From the NCBI GenBank assembly GCA_903850425.1, contig CAINLR010000157.1, positions 1-44,734 of the forward strand: a stretch of 44,734 nt of DNA, read 5' to 3'. This document shows, piece by piece, positions 13,766 to 20,667 of the stretch. The position numbers and the translations under genes were made by a program. The notes beneath the pieces were generated by a model that saw only the letters and a list, made by a program, of their open reading frames with translations, had not been told where the DNA came from and did no database searches. Position 1 is the stretch's first letter. The number at the start of each line of letters is the position of its first letter. The stretch comes from an uncultured Verrucomicrobia subdivision 3 bacterium (lineage in GTDB: Bacteria > Verrucomicrobiota > Verrucomicrobiia > Limisphaerales > UBA11358).

Positions 13766-15180
13766 GCCTCCCGCTGCCACCCGTCCTCGTCGTGGATGAC
13801 GAAAAAAACATGTGCCGATCGCTCCAGACCATGCTGGGCGACGAAGGCTACGCCGTGCGCACCGCCGAATCCGCCGAGCTTGCGCTGGGCCTGCTCGCAC
13901 GCGAAGAGTTTTTCATGGTCATCACCGATGCCCGCTTGGGCGGCATGACCGGATATGAGTTCCTCGCCAAAATCCACAGCCAGTGGCCGGAACTGCCCGC
14001 GTTGATGATCACCGCCTACGCCACGCCGAAACTCGCCGTCGAAGCCATCAAGGCCGGAGCGATGGATTATCTGGCCAAGCCGTTTGCGCCGGAGGAACTC
14101 TTTCTCGCCGTCGCCCGCTGCGCCGAACGCCACCGGCTGCTCCGCGAAAACGCCGCGCTCCGTTCCCGTGCCGGCGAAGTTTTTGGCCTCGAACAAATCG
14201 TGGGCGATTCCGAAAAAATGCGGGAGATCCGGCAACTGATCCGCACGGTGGCCGCCACCGACGCGCGGGTGTTGGTGCTCGGCGAAAGCGGCACCGGCAA
14301 GGAACTGGTCGCCGGCGCGCTGCACAGTCTAAGCGCGCGGCGGAATGAAAACTATGTGCGCATCAACTGCGCCGCCATTCCCGAAACCCTGCTGGAGAGC
14401 GAGTTGTTCGGCCACGAAAAAGGCGCGTTCACCGGCGCGGTGAAACAGAAGCTGGGCCGCGTCGAGGAAGCCGATGGCGGCACGATTTTCCTGGATGAGA
14501 TTGCCGACATGGGCAAGCCGCTCCAGGCGAAACTGCTGCGGTTCCTCGAAGACGGCTCGTTCACCCGCGTCGGCGGCACGGAGGAATTGCGCGTGGACGT
14601 GCGCCTGGTCGCCGCGACGAACCGCGACATTGTGCAGGCCATTCAGGCCGGCGAATTTCGCGAAGATTTGTTTCACCGGCTCAACGTGGTGCAGTTCAAC
14701 CTGCCGCCCCTGCACGAGCGGGGCGAGGACGTGTTGCAGTTGGCCGATCATTTTCTAAAGATTTTCCGCGTCAAAATGGGCAAAAACATCGCCGGCTTCG
14801 CGCCCGCCGCGCGGCAGAAACTGCTCCTGCACCACTGGCCGGGCAACGTCCGCGAGCTCCGCAACGCGGTGGAACGCGCGTTGATTTTGGAAACAGGTCA
14901 TGAAATCCAGCCGGCCTGTCTGCCAGTGTTCGCCGCCGAAACCCGGCTGCAAAAGACCGGGGCGGCCGCGCCCGGCCCGGATGAATCGCTCGATGCCGCG
15001 CTCGAACGGCTCGAACGCGAAGTCATTCAAACCACCCTCGAACAAAATAATTTCAACCTGACACACGCCGCCGAACAGCTTAAGCTCACCCGGCATGCAT
15101 TGCGCTATCGCATGCAGCGATTGAACATGAAATTTTCCCACAACGCCGTCGGTGAAACCGCTGGCAGCACCACCCAATGA
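13762..15180 (+). CDS. NtrC-family sigma-54 dependent response regulator
   Basis: 472 residues. The receiver domain (1-120) has the acidic pocket VVDDEK and phospho-acceptor Asp56 in VITDARLGG, Thr in MITAYA and Lys in AKPF. The AAA+ domain has Walker A GESGTGKE at 174-181. The sigma-54 contact loop GAFTGA is intact (in HEKGAFTGAV), followed by Walker B GTIFLDEIADM and the Arg finger region LRFLEDGSFTRVGG. The C-terminal helix-turn-helix is of Fis type (FNLTHAAEQLKLTRHALRYRMQRL). It should activate RpoN-dependent promoters once phosphorylated by the adjacent kinase. The stop overlaps the next gene by 4 nt, which ties a small membrane protein and the hpnD-like gene to the same message. Confidence 0.95.
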   Translation: MSLPLPPVLVVDDEKNMCRSLQTMLGDEGYAVRTAESAELALGLLAREEFFMVITDARLGGMTGYEFLAKIHSQWPELPALMITAYATPKLAVEAIKAGAMDYLAKPFAPEELFLAVARCAERHRLLRENAALRSRAGEVFGLEQIVGDSEKMREIRQLIRTVAATDARVLVLGESGTGKELVAGALHSLSARRNENYVRINCAAIPETLLESELFGHEKGAFTGAVKQKLGRVEEADGGTIFLDEIADMGKPLQAKLLRFLEDGSFTRVGGTEELRVDVRLVAATNRDIVQAIQAGEFREDLFHRLNVVQFNLPPLHERGEDVLQLADHFLKIFRVKMGKNIAGFAPAARQKLLLHHWPGNVRELRNAVERALILETGHEIQPACLPVFAAETRLQKTGAAAPGPDESLDAALERLEREVIQTTLEQNNFNLTHAAEQLKLTRHALRYRMQRLNMKFSHNAVGETAGSTTQ

Positions 15181-15425
15181 TTAATCCCCTTGCCCTGCCC
15201 ACGACTGGCAAATCGGCGGACTGGCTGATTTTTGGGGCCATGCTGCTCGCCCTCGGGCTGCCCATTGGGGGATTGGCCGTCTGGTTCGCCGTCTTCCGCA
15301 ATAAAACCAAGAAAGCCCGGCGCAAACGCCGGCAACGCCACAGCCGGCAACACAATCCCACCCGCGCCGAGGTCGGCGGCCTGCCGCCCAAACGCGATCC
15401 GAACCAGCCGCCCGCCGGTTTGTAA
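15177..15425 (+). CDS. Small single-span membrane protein, 82 aa
   Basis: No family recognised. One TM helix (WLIFGAMLLALGLPIGGLAVWFAVF, about 16-40) is followed by a strongly basic tail (RNKTKKARRKRRQRHSR) and a Pro-rich end, so the C-terminus should be cytoplasmic. It starts within the stop of the response regulator (ATGA) and ends 2 nt before the hpnD-like gene. That tight packing argues for a real gene and for translation coupled to both neighbours. It could be an accessory of the sensor kinase or of the membrane-lipid enzyme downstream; nothing in the sequence decides this. Confidence 0.65.
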   Translation: MINPLALPTTGKSADWLIFGAMLLALGLPIGGLAVWFAVFRNKTKKARRKRRQRHSRQHNPTRAEVGGLPPKRDPNQPPAGL

Positions 15426-15427
15426 CC

Positions 15428-16297
15428 ATGCAGCACAGTCGCGCGATCACCAAAAAAAGCGCCTCCAATCTCGCGCTGGCGTTCATTTTGTTGCCGCGTG
15501 AAAAGCGCGATGCCATGGCCGCGCTTTACGCCTTCTGCCGCGCGGTGGACGACGTGGCCGATGAGGATGCCGTCCCCACCGAAAGGCGCCGCGTCCAACT
15601 CGCCGCCTGGCGTGAAGACATCCGCCGCGCCGTCCAGAACGAACCGCCGGAGTTCATCATCAACCAGGAATTTCAGCCCATCATCCGCCGGTTTCACCTG
15701 CCCTTCGCGCTGTTTGATGAACTCATCCAGGGCTGCGAAATGGATCTCGACACCCTGCGCTACGACAATTATGAACGGCTGGAACTCTATTGCCATCGGG
15801 TCGCCTCCGTCGTCGGCCTGTTGAGCATTGAAATTTTTGGCTACAAAAATCCCGCCTGCCATGACTATGCGGTTTATCTCGGCAAGGCGCTTCAGCTCAC
15901 CAACATTTTGCGCGATGTCCGCACGGATGCCGAACGCGAACGAATTTATCTACCACTCGACGAACTGAAGAAATTCAACGTCACGGAGACGGAAATCCTT
16001 GGCTCCAAATACTCGGAGAATTTTTGCGCGCTCGCCACCAGCGTCGCCGAACGCGCCAAGCACTTCTACCAACTCGCCCACCGGACATTGCCCGCTGAGG
16101 ACCGGCGCGCGATGGTCGCCGCTGAACTGATGGGTTCCGTCTATTGGCAGTTGCTCCAAAAACTGGAGGCGAACCGCTTCAACGTCTTCGGCCCGCAACC
16201 GGTGCGCTTGAGCAAGCCCCATAAGCTCGCGCTGATTTTGGGATCGTGGCTGCGTTACGCCACCGGCTCAACTGCCTCCGGCTATGGCCAGCCCTGA
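15428..16297 (+). CDS. hpnD: Squalene/phytoene synthase family enzyme, HpnD-like
   Basis: 289 residues. The family condenses two prenyl diphosphates head to head. The first Asp motif is FCRAVDDVADE (Asp41, Asp42, Asp45), the second is LTNILRDVRTDAERERIYLP (Asp163, Asp167), and RYDNYERLELYCHRVASVVG is the middle family block. The sequence RDVRTDAERxRIYLP favours HpnD, which makes hydroxysqualene or presqualene precursors for hopanoids, over carotenoid CrtB, and the next gene (HpnK-like) supports this. A CrtB role cannot be excluded from sequence reading alone. The start follows the previous stop by 2 nt, and the 3' end overlaps the next gene by 14 nt. Confidence 0.85.
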   Translation: MQHSRAITKKSASNLALAFILLPREKRDAMAALYAFCRAVDDVADEDAVPTERRRVQLAAWREDIRRAVQNEPPEFIINQEFQPIIRRFHLPFALFDELIQGCEMDLDTLRYDNYERLELYCHRVASVVGLLSIEIFGYKNPACHDYAVYLGKALQLTNILRDVRTDAERERIYLPLDELKKFNVTETEILGSKYSENFCALATSVAERAKHFYQLAHRTLPAEDRRAMVAAELMGSVYWQLLQKLEANRFNVFGPQPVRLSKPHKLALILGSWLRYATGSTASGYGQP

Positions 16298-17114
16298 CCC
16301 GCGCCGGCTGATTGTCAACGCGGACGATTTCGGCCTTTCCCCTTCAGTCAATGCCGCCGTCATCCGCGCGCACCGCGAAGGCATCTTGACCAGTGCCAGC
16401 CTGATGGTCAACGAACCGGGTTTTGCTGAAGCGGTCAAGCTGGCGAAAGAGAATCCCGGGATCGGCATCGGCCTGCACCTCACTTTGCTGATGGGCCATG
16501 CCGCCTTGCCGCCGGAAGAAATTCCCGACCTCGTCAACGCACGCGGTGAGTTCAGTAATTCGCCTGTCGGCGTCGGCCTGCGCTATTTCTTCAAACGCGG
16601 CCTGCGCGAACAGCTCCGCGCGGAAATCCACGCGCAGTTTGAAAGATTCCACGCCACCGGTCTGCGCCTCGACCACGTCAACGGCCACCTGCATCTGCAC
16701 CTCCATCCCGCCATCTTCAAAATCCTGATGGCGGACGCGGAGAAGCTTCGCATCCGACACTTGCGCCTGACGCGCGATTGCCTGACGCGCAGCCAGCGCA
16801 TGACCAATGGCCGCTGGTTTTATCGCGTCTCCCACGCGGCCATCTACGCCTGGCTCTCCCGTCGCGCTCGCGCGCCGTTGCGCCAGCGCGGCATCCGGCA
16901 CGCACAGATTACCTTTGGCCTGCTGCAAGATTCGCGCGTGGATGAAGATTACCTGTTAAAGCTGCTGCCCGAGTTGCCGGCGGGTGATTCCGAACTGTAT
17001 TCGCATCCGTCGCTCGACAAATTTATGCCTGAGTTCAATGCCCTCATCAGTCCGCGCGTGCGGGAACTGGTTTCCAAGCTTGGCATCCAACTGATTCGTT
17101 ACCAAGATTTGTAA
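16284..17114 (+). CDS. hpnK: YdjC/ChbG-family carbohydrate deacetylase, HpnK-like
   Basis: 276 residues. The metal-site motif RLIVNADDFGLSP (Asp14, Asp15) begins the protein, GIGLHLTLLMGH gives His65, and RLDHVNGHLHLHLHP (130-142) gives the His cluster, as in YdjC-type deacetylases. Members linked to hopanoid synthesis are named HpnK; their reaction is not settled. The overlap of 14 nt with the hpnD-like gene indicates coupled translation, and the DMT transporter gene starts one base after its stop. The context, rather than any specific residue, is what points to hopanoid metabolism; general sugar deacetylation is the alternative. Confidence 0.8.
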   Translation: MASPDPRRLIVNADDFGLSPSVNAAVIRAHREGILTSASLMVNEPGFAEAVKLAKENPGIGIGLHLTLLMGHAALPPEEIPDLVNARGEFSNSPVGVGLRYFFKRGLREQLRAEIHAQFERFHATGLRLDHVNGHLHLHLHPAIFKILMADAEKLRIRHLRLTRDCLTRSQRMTNGRWFYRVSHAAIYAWLSRRARAPLRQRGIRHAQITFGLLQDSRVDEDYLLKLLPELPAGDSELYSHPSLDKFMPEFNALISPRVRELVSKLGIQLIRYQDL

Positions 17115-17115
17115 T

Positions 17116-17550
17116 ATGTTCAAACTGCTTTCCATCCTGCTCGTCGGCCTGGTCTGCGAATCCGCCGGCGTGGTGCTGCTGAAAAAAGGCATCGACAACG
17201 TCGGCGACATGCACAGCGTGACCGCCGCGGAGATTTTCCGCGTCGTCCGGTCCTGCCTCACCAGCCATCAGGTCTGGCTCGGCATTTTTTTCGAGGCGCT
17301 ATTTTTCATCGGCCTGCTGGTGCTGATGGCGAAAAGCGACATCAGCTTTCTGTGGCCGTTGACCGGCCTGAGTTTTGTCTTCGCCACCTTCGCCGCGATG
17401 TGGTTCCTCGGCGAACACGTCTCCCCGACGCGCTGGATTGGAGTTTGTCTGATCGTGCTGGGCGCGGCCTTCATCAGCTACAGCGAACACTCCAAGGAAA
17501 AGCCTGCGCTGCCGACATCGCCCTCAGCCACGGCACCAGGTAATCCGTAG
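17116..17550 (+). CDS. DMT/EamA-type small transporter
   Basis: 144 residues with four predicted TM helices (LLSILLVGLVCESAGVVLL, WLGIFFEALFFIGLLVLM, FLWPLTGLSFVFATFAAMWFL, WIGVCLIVLGAAFISY). The order and the GEHVSPTRWIGVCLIVLGAAFIS end are typical of the drug/metabolite transporter superfamily, half-size like SMR and ArnE/ArnF-type flippases, which work as dimers. It follows the HpnK-like gene with a single base between stop and start. Transport of a lipid-linked or sugar intermediate would fit, but the substrate is not shown by sequence. The C-terminus is a short Pro/Ser/Ala tail. Confidence 0.8.
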   Translation: MFKLLSILLVGLVCESAGVVLLKKGIDNVGDMHSVTAAEIFRVVRSCLTSHQVWLGIFFEALFFIGLLVLMAKSDISFLWPLTGLSFVFATFAAMWFLGEHVSPTRWIGVCLIVLGAAFISYSEHSKEKPALPTSPSATAPGNP

Positions 17551-17566
17551 TGCCGAAGGCACGAAT

Positions 17567-17679
17567 GAAAATAGCCCGCAGTTTCAACTGCGGGTTTGCT
17601 TTGGAACGCCGCTGGCGTCCCTGCTGGGACGTGTATTTGATGGCGTTTTTTTCCACAATTAAAACTGCGGGTTATTTTC
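17567..17679. repeat. MITE-like element with GAAAATAGCCC ends, copy 1
   Basis: The ends GAAAATAGCCCGCAGTTT (17567-17584) and AAACTGCGGGTTATTTTC (17662-17679) are inverse copies with one mismatch. The left arm also folds with AACTGCGGG at 17586-17594, and CGTCCC/GGGACG (17616-17631) forms an inner hairpin. The element lies between the converging DMT and hpnG-like genes and may act as a two-way terminator. A longer relative is at 19467-19613. Confidence 0.7.
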
Positions 17680-17697
17680 GGTCGTCGCGTTGCGACT

Positions 17698-18381
17698 TCA
17701 AATGATTTTCTCCAGCACGCTGGCCAATTGTTCGGCTGCGAATTGAGTCTTCTTTTGCAACGCCATCAATTGCGGAATCTTGCCCGGCGATTTGGCAATG
17801 GCCCAGGCGAGATTCCCGAAATCCAGACTCTTATCCGGCTTGGCTAGCGCGTTGAAATCCAGCGGTAAATCCTCATTGGCCATGTCTGAGATCACGCGGA
17901 CGGTGATGCAGGGAAGACCGCGCTCGCGGCAGACCGCGTGAATCGCCGCTGACTCCATCTCCACCACATCCGCGCCAGTCTGGACGCGCAATGCTTTCTT
18001 CTCCGCGACAGTCGTGGCGATGCGGTCGGCGCAAAAAAATGTCGCGGGCTTCGCGCCAGCGGCGATTAATTGTTCGTAGCAGCCGGCGTGAGTCGGCTCA
18101 AATATGTTCCGGGTTTTAGTTGGCGCCTCGTCACTGCGGCAGCTACCCGGAAGCATTTCAAAAACAACTTCGCCCAGCTTCAGATCAGGATTCAGTCCGC
18201 CGGCGAAACCACAGGTCAGCACCCGTTCCGGTGCCTGGGTGGCGAGAAAATCGCGCACTGACTTCTCGGCGTTCTGGCGGCCGATGCCGACGATGAGAAT
18301 TGAGAAGTCAGCCCTGCCCGCCGCCAGTTTCCGAAACGGCGCGGCTTCTTCTCTTAACGCGAAACAAATCAGGGTGGACAT
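17698..18381 (-). CDS. hpnG: Nucleoside phosphorylase-type protein, HpnG-like
   Basis: 227 residues. The family is the MTA/SAH nucleosidase/phosphorylase fold; HpnG removes adenine from adenosylhopane during C35 hopanoid synthesis. Visible blocks are ICFALREEAAPFRKL at the start, VLTCGFAGGLNPDLKLGEV, and VVEMESAAIHAVCRERGLPCITVRVISDMAN, which carries the substrate Glu and the catalytic Asp. The length is typical of HpnG (about 220-240). Position next to hpnD/hpnK-like genes, although convergent, supports the hopanoid role. An ordinary MTA/SAH nucleosidase is the main alternative. Confidence 0.75.
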   Translation of the reverse strand: MSTLICFALREEAAPFRKLAAGRADFSILIVGIGRQNAEKSVRDFLATQAPERVLTCGFAGGLNPDLKLGEVVFEMLPGSCRSDEAPTKTRNIFEPTHAGCYEQLIAAGAKPATFFCADRIATTVAEKKALRVQTGADVVEMESAAIHAVCRERGLPCITVRVISDMANEDLPLDFNALAKPDKSLDFGNLAWAIAKSPGKIPQLMALQKKTQFAAEQLASVLEKII

Positions 18382-18441
18382 CGTGCGACCCCATGTTCGC
18401 CGATTGTGCCCCTCGCGTTCAAGGCTGCGTTGCGTGGCGGC

Positions 18442-18819
18442 TTACTTCGCCGCGACCTTCGGTTTGCGCACCGGCTTCTTACGTTCGCTCGTGCGCACGC
18501 CGCCCGCCTGGTCGTATTGCGCCGAGTCCGGGCCGAAGATGCCGCGGATGGCACTCAACGCGCGCGTATTCAGGTCGCTCAAACCTGCCGCCGCATCGTC
18601 CTTGTCATCCACCAACTTCGTGAGTTGGTTGCGGAGCGTCTCGATCTGCCCCACCAGATCCGACACCTTTTTCTCCGCCGCTTGGAAATCGGCGAAGGCG
18701 ACCTTGGGATTGTTTGGATCATTGGCGCTGCCGAGGGTGATGGTGGAGTTTGCGCCCCAGACCTTGTCAATTCTGGCCGCGTCGGCCAACGTGAGTTCCG
18801 CACTGACTTTGGTTGCCAT
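18442..18819 (-). CDS. Hypothetical coiled-coil protein, 125 aa
   Basis: I do not recognise a named family. ATG 18819 has a good AAAGGA site 9 nt upstream. The N-terminus (MATKVSAELTLADAARIDKVW) leads into a helical, heptad-like middle (FQAAEKKVSDLVGQIETLRNQLTKLVDDKDDAAAGL), then RALSAIRGIFGPDSAQYDQAGG and a basic Lys/Arg/Pro tail (TSERKKPVRKPKVAAK) that could bind nucleic acid or cell-wall polymer. It has no leader or TM helix. The region upstream holds a phased TTGAA array (19056-19155), which is a candidate control region. Size and tail are reminiscent of the unknown proteins at 1081 and 39526. Confidence 0.7.
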   Translation of the reverse strand: MATKVSAELTLADAARIDKVWGANSTITLGSANDPNNPKVAFADFQAAEKKVSDLVGQIETLRNQLTKLVDDKDDAAAGLSDLNTRALSAIRGIFGPDSAQYDQAGGVRTSERKKPVRKPKVAAK

Positions 18820-19055
18820 AGTTTTATGTCCTTTCAGCCACCGACTATAACAGCTTTTGCCGGACGTGAAGTGGGTGCCGGCAAAGTATAATCGCCGGTT
18901 TTTGTTTTCTAAAATAAAACTGATGCTGAACCTTCAAACTTTGGGATGCATCGAAGTCGCAACCGCGCCGGCAAAAGCAACGGCCAGTGGAACCGTGGAA
19001 CCGCCGGTTGAAAATTTTCGTGAAGCCTTGACCCAAACCCACGCCGCTGCCCATA
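18820..19055. other. Gene-free leader region of the 125-aa gene
   Basis: No gene is seen. TTGAA-type words occur at 19008 and 19028 at the same 20-nt phase as the array that follows, so the array may begin here in decayed form. Confidence 0.35.
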
Positions 19056-19155
19056 GAATCAACCGGTAATTGAATGGATAAATCGTCAGGTTGAAAAATT
19101 CAACCGGACGTTGAAAGATTAAACCCGTAGTTGAAATGATCAACTAGCGGTTTGA
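19056..19155. repeat. Phased 20-bp TTGAA repeat array
   Basis: TTGAA starts at 19070, 19091, 19111 and 19131, with TTTGA at 19151, giving spacings of 21, 20, 20 and 20 bp. The unit is roughly TTGAAANATTNAACCSGNAG. Several units are palindromic, for example GGTTGAAAAATTCAACC at 19089-19105 and GTTGAAATGATCAAC at 19130-19144. It lies about 240 bp upstream of the minus-strand gene at 18442-18819. There are no spacers, so it is not a CRISPR array. Confidence 0.7.
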
Positions 19156-19466
19156 TTTAGAGACGAGGTCGTTCGTTCTAAAAACCTGCGGTTTTAACAC
19201 CGTCGGCGTGGCATCGGTGTAGAAACCAGCCCCAAAATCATCATTAGCCCCATCGGGGCGGCATATTCCGGGAATGACAAGCTGTCGCTCCTACGGAGCT
19301 TTGGAATTTAGCGCCGGCCAATGCTACAACGATGCCGCACCTACGGTGCGGCCGAGACCCACGAGGCTGGAGGTGCCCCCCGCGCTTTTCCGAAACGACG
19401 CGGCTTCTTCTTTCAGGGCGGAGCAAATTGAGTTTAAGCCGTGACATTTGGAATTTTATTCCGGCG
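19156..19466. other. Gene-free repeat-rich stretch
   Basis: No gene. Short hairpin words of the dispersed type follow one another: TAGCCCCATCGGGGCGGCAT near 19246, CTCCTACGGAG near 19290 and CGCACCTACGGTGCG near 19337. These look like decayed or truncated palindromic elements. Confidence 0.45.
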
Positions 19467-19613
19467 GAAATAGCCCAGCCATTGATGGCTGGGTATCTCG
19501 CCAACCAACAATTCAAAGTCGCGTCAGGGACGGCAGACAATTTCTTTCGTCCCTGACGGGACTGGGGATGTTGCCGAACCGTGAACCCAGCCATCAATGG
19601 CTGGGCTATTTTC
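19467..19613. repeat. MITE-like element with GAAAATAGCCC ends, copy 2
   Basis: The left end GAAATAGCCC (19467-19476) and right end GGGCTATTTTC (19603-19613) are inverse. Each flanks a full palindrome, CCCAGCCATTGATGGCTGGG (19474-19493) and its inverse at 19586-19605. Inside, CGTCAGGGACG (19522-19532) pairs perfectly with CGTCCCTGACG (19548-19558). End sequence and inner GGGAC module match the shorter element at 17567-17679. It lies downstream of the exonuclease gene. Confidence 0.7.
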
Positions 19614-19786
19614 AAAACAACCCTCCGCGTGTTTCACATCAGCCTCTTTTGCTTCTTTGTGTTTGCGACTGCCTTGGCCGCAGCAAAGTGACTACCAACT
19701 TTATTCACCCTCCGCCATTCACGACCAATGTAATAGGTTACCGAACTGCCCGGCTTGCGGTCAACGCACTGACTTTCTTTGTTTGT

Positions 19787-20506
19787 TCATTTTATCCCCG
19801 CCAGCCGTTCCTGCCAGATTTTGTAAAGCTCCACGGTGGCGCGGACGTCGCGCAGGCAGTATTCGGCGATCTCGCGGAATTTGCCTGCCGCCATCAGCGT
19901 GCTTACGTCGTTGCCGGTCACACCCGCGCTCTTGGGCGATTCGATGCCGAAGGCTTTGCAGTAAAAATCCAGATTGAATCGGCGCGCGGCCCCGCCCTGC
20001 CCGCCCACGGAATAAAACGTGAATTGCTCCGCGAGGTCGCAGTGCGGCTCGCAGGCGTAACGGTAGCCCAGCCAGTTCTTCTTGGAGATCGGCACATTGA
20101 GCAGCGCCGAGCGCAGGTAGATAAACGGCACATCGAAGCCGCGCCCGTTGAAGGTGACGATGTGATCGTATTTTTTGGCGACCTCCCAGAACTGGGTGAG
20201 AAGTTCCGTTTCATCCGCACAAGGAATGAATTTCACCGGCGCATTTACCTCCGCCACTTCTTCAAAATCATCCGCCACGAAAAGGGACTGGCCGCGCAGC
20301 GACTCCGCGTTGAGCATGGCGATGCAGACGACCTGCGACGTGAGCGGCCAGAGGCTCATGAACCGCGTGATCTCCTCACGCTTGGCGTCTTTGGCGGCGG
20401 GGTCGGCGAGTTTCTCAGTCTCGCGGAAAAGATATTCCTGCTGGGACGCGTCAAAGTTATCAATCGGCTGCGCGGTGGTTTCGATGTCAAATACGAGGGT
20501 GGCCAT
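19787..20506 (-). CDS. PolB-like 3'-5' exonuclease (DEDDy)
   Basis: 239 residues. The Exo I motif is LVFDIETT (Asp7, Glu9), Exo II is VTFNGRGFDVPF (Asp125), and Exo III is YCLRDVRATVELY (Tyr216, Asp220). The catalytic acidic set of the DEDDy class is thus complete, and the layout matches the predicted PolB-like exonuclease family that stands alone without a polymerase domain. It would remove nucleotides from 3' ends in DNA repair or RNA processing. ATG 20506 places DIETT near the N-terminus; a longer reading adds an unlikely leader. It is the last gene of the long minus-strand run, 156 nt after rimO with a dispersed repeat between. Confidence 0.88.
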   Translation of the reverse strand: MATLVFDIETTAQPIDNFDASQQEYLFRETEKLADPAAKDAKREEITRFMSLWPLTSQVVCIAMLNAESLRGQSLFVADDFEEVAEVNAPVKFIPCADETELLTQFWEVAKKYDHIVTFNGRGFDVPFIYLRSALLNVPISKKNWLGYRYACEPHCDLAEQFTFYSVGGQGGAARRFNLDFYCKAFGIESPKSAGVTGNDVSTLMAAGKFREIAEYCLRDVRATVELYKIWQERLAGIK

Positions 20507-20613
20507 TTGTGAAGATTGAAGCACCAAGGCGCAACGAACACCAAGAGAAAAAACGACCGCATGAATAAAATCCACCGCCGGTATGGTTCCGACAAAACTT
20601 CGGCATGAGGCAA

Positions 20614-20667
20614 GGCAGGGCCGACCGGCTGGTCAGCCAAATGGCGGCGCGGCAGCACCCCCCTACC
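20614..20667. repeat. Three-stem dispersed palindrome, copy 2
   Basis: An opposite-strand diverged copy of the element at 923-979: GGGCCGACCGGCTGGTC and GGCGGCGC words are kept, and the outer CCCTACC end is at 20661-20667. The TAG stop of rimO (20663-20665) lies inside it, so insertion may have reset the end of that gene. Confidence 0.65.

Noticed and set aside
19056-19155. CRISPR array
   Set aside because: The units are contiguous at 20-21 bp with no unique spacers, and there are no cas genes.
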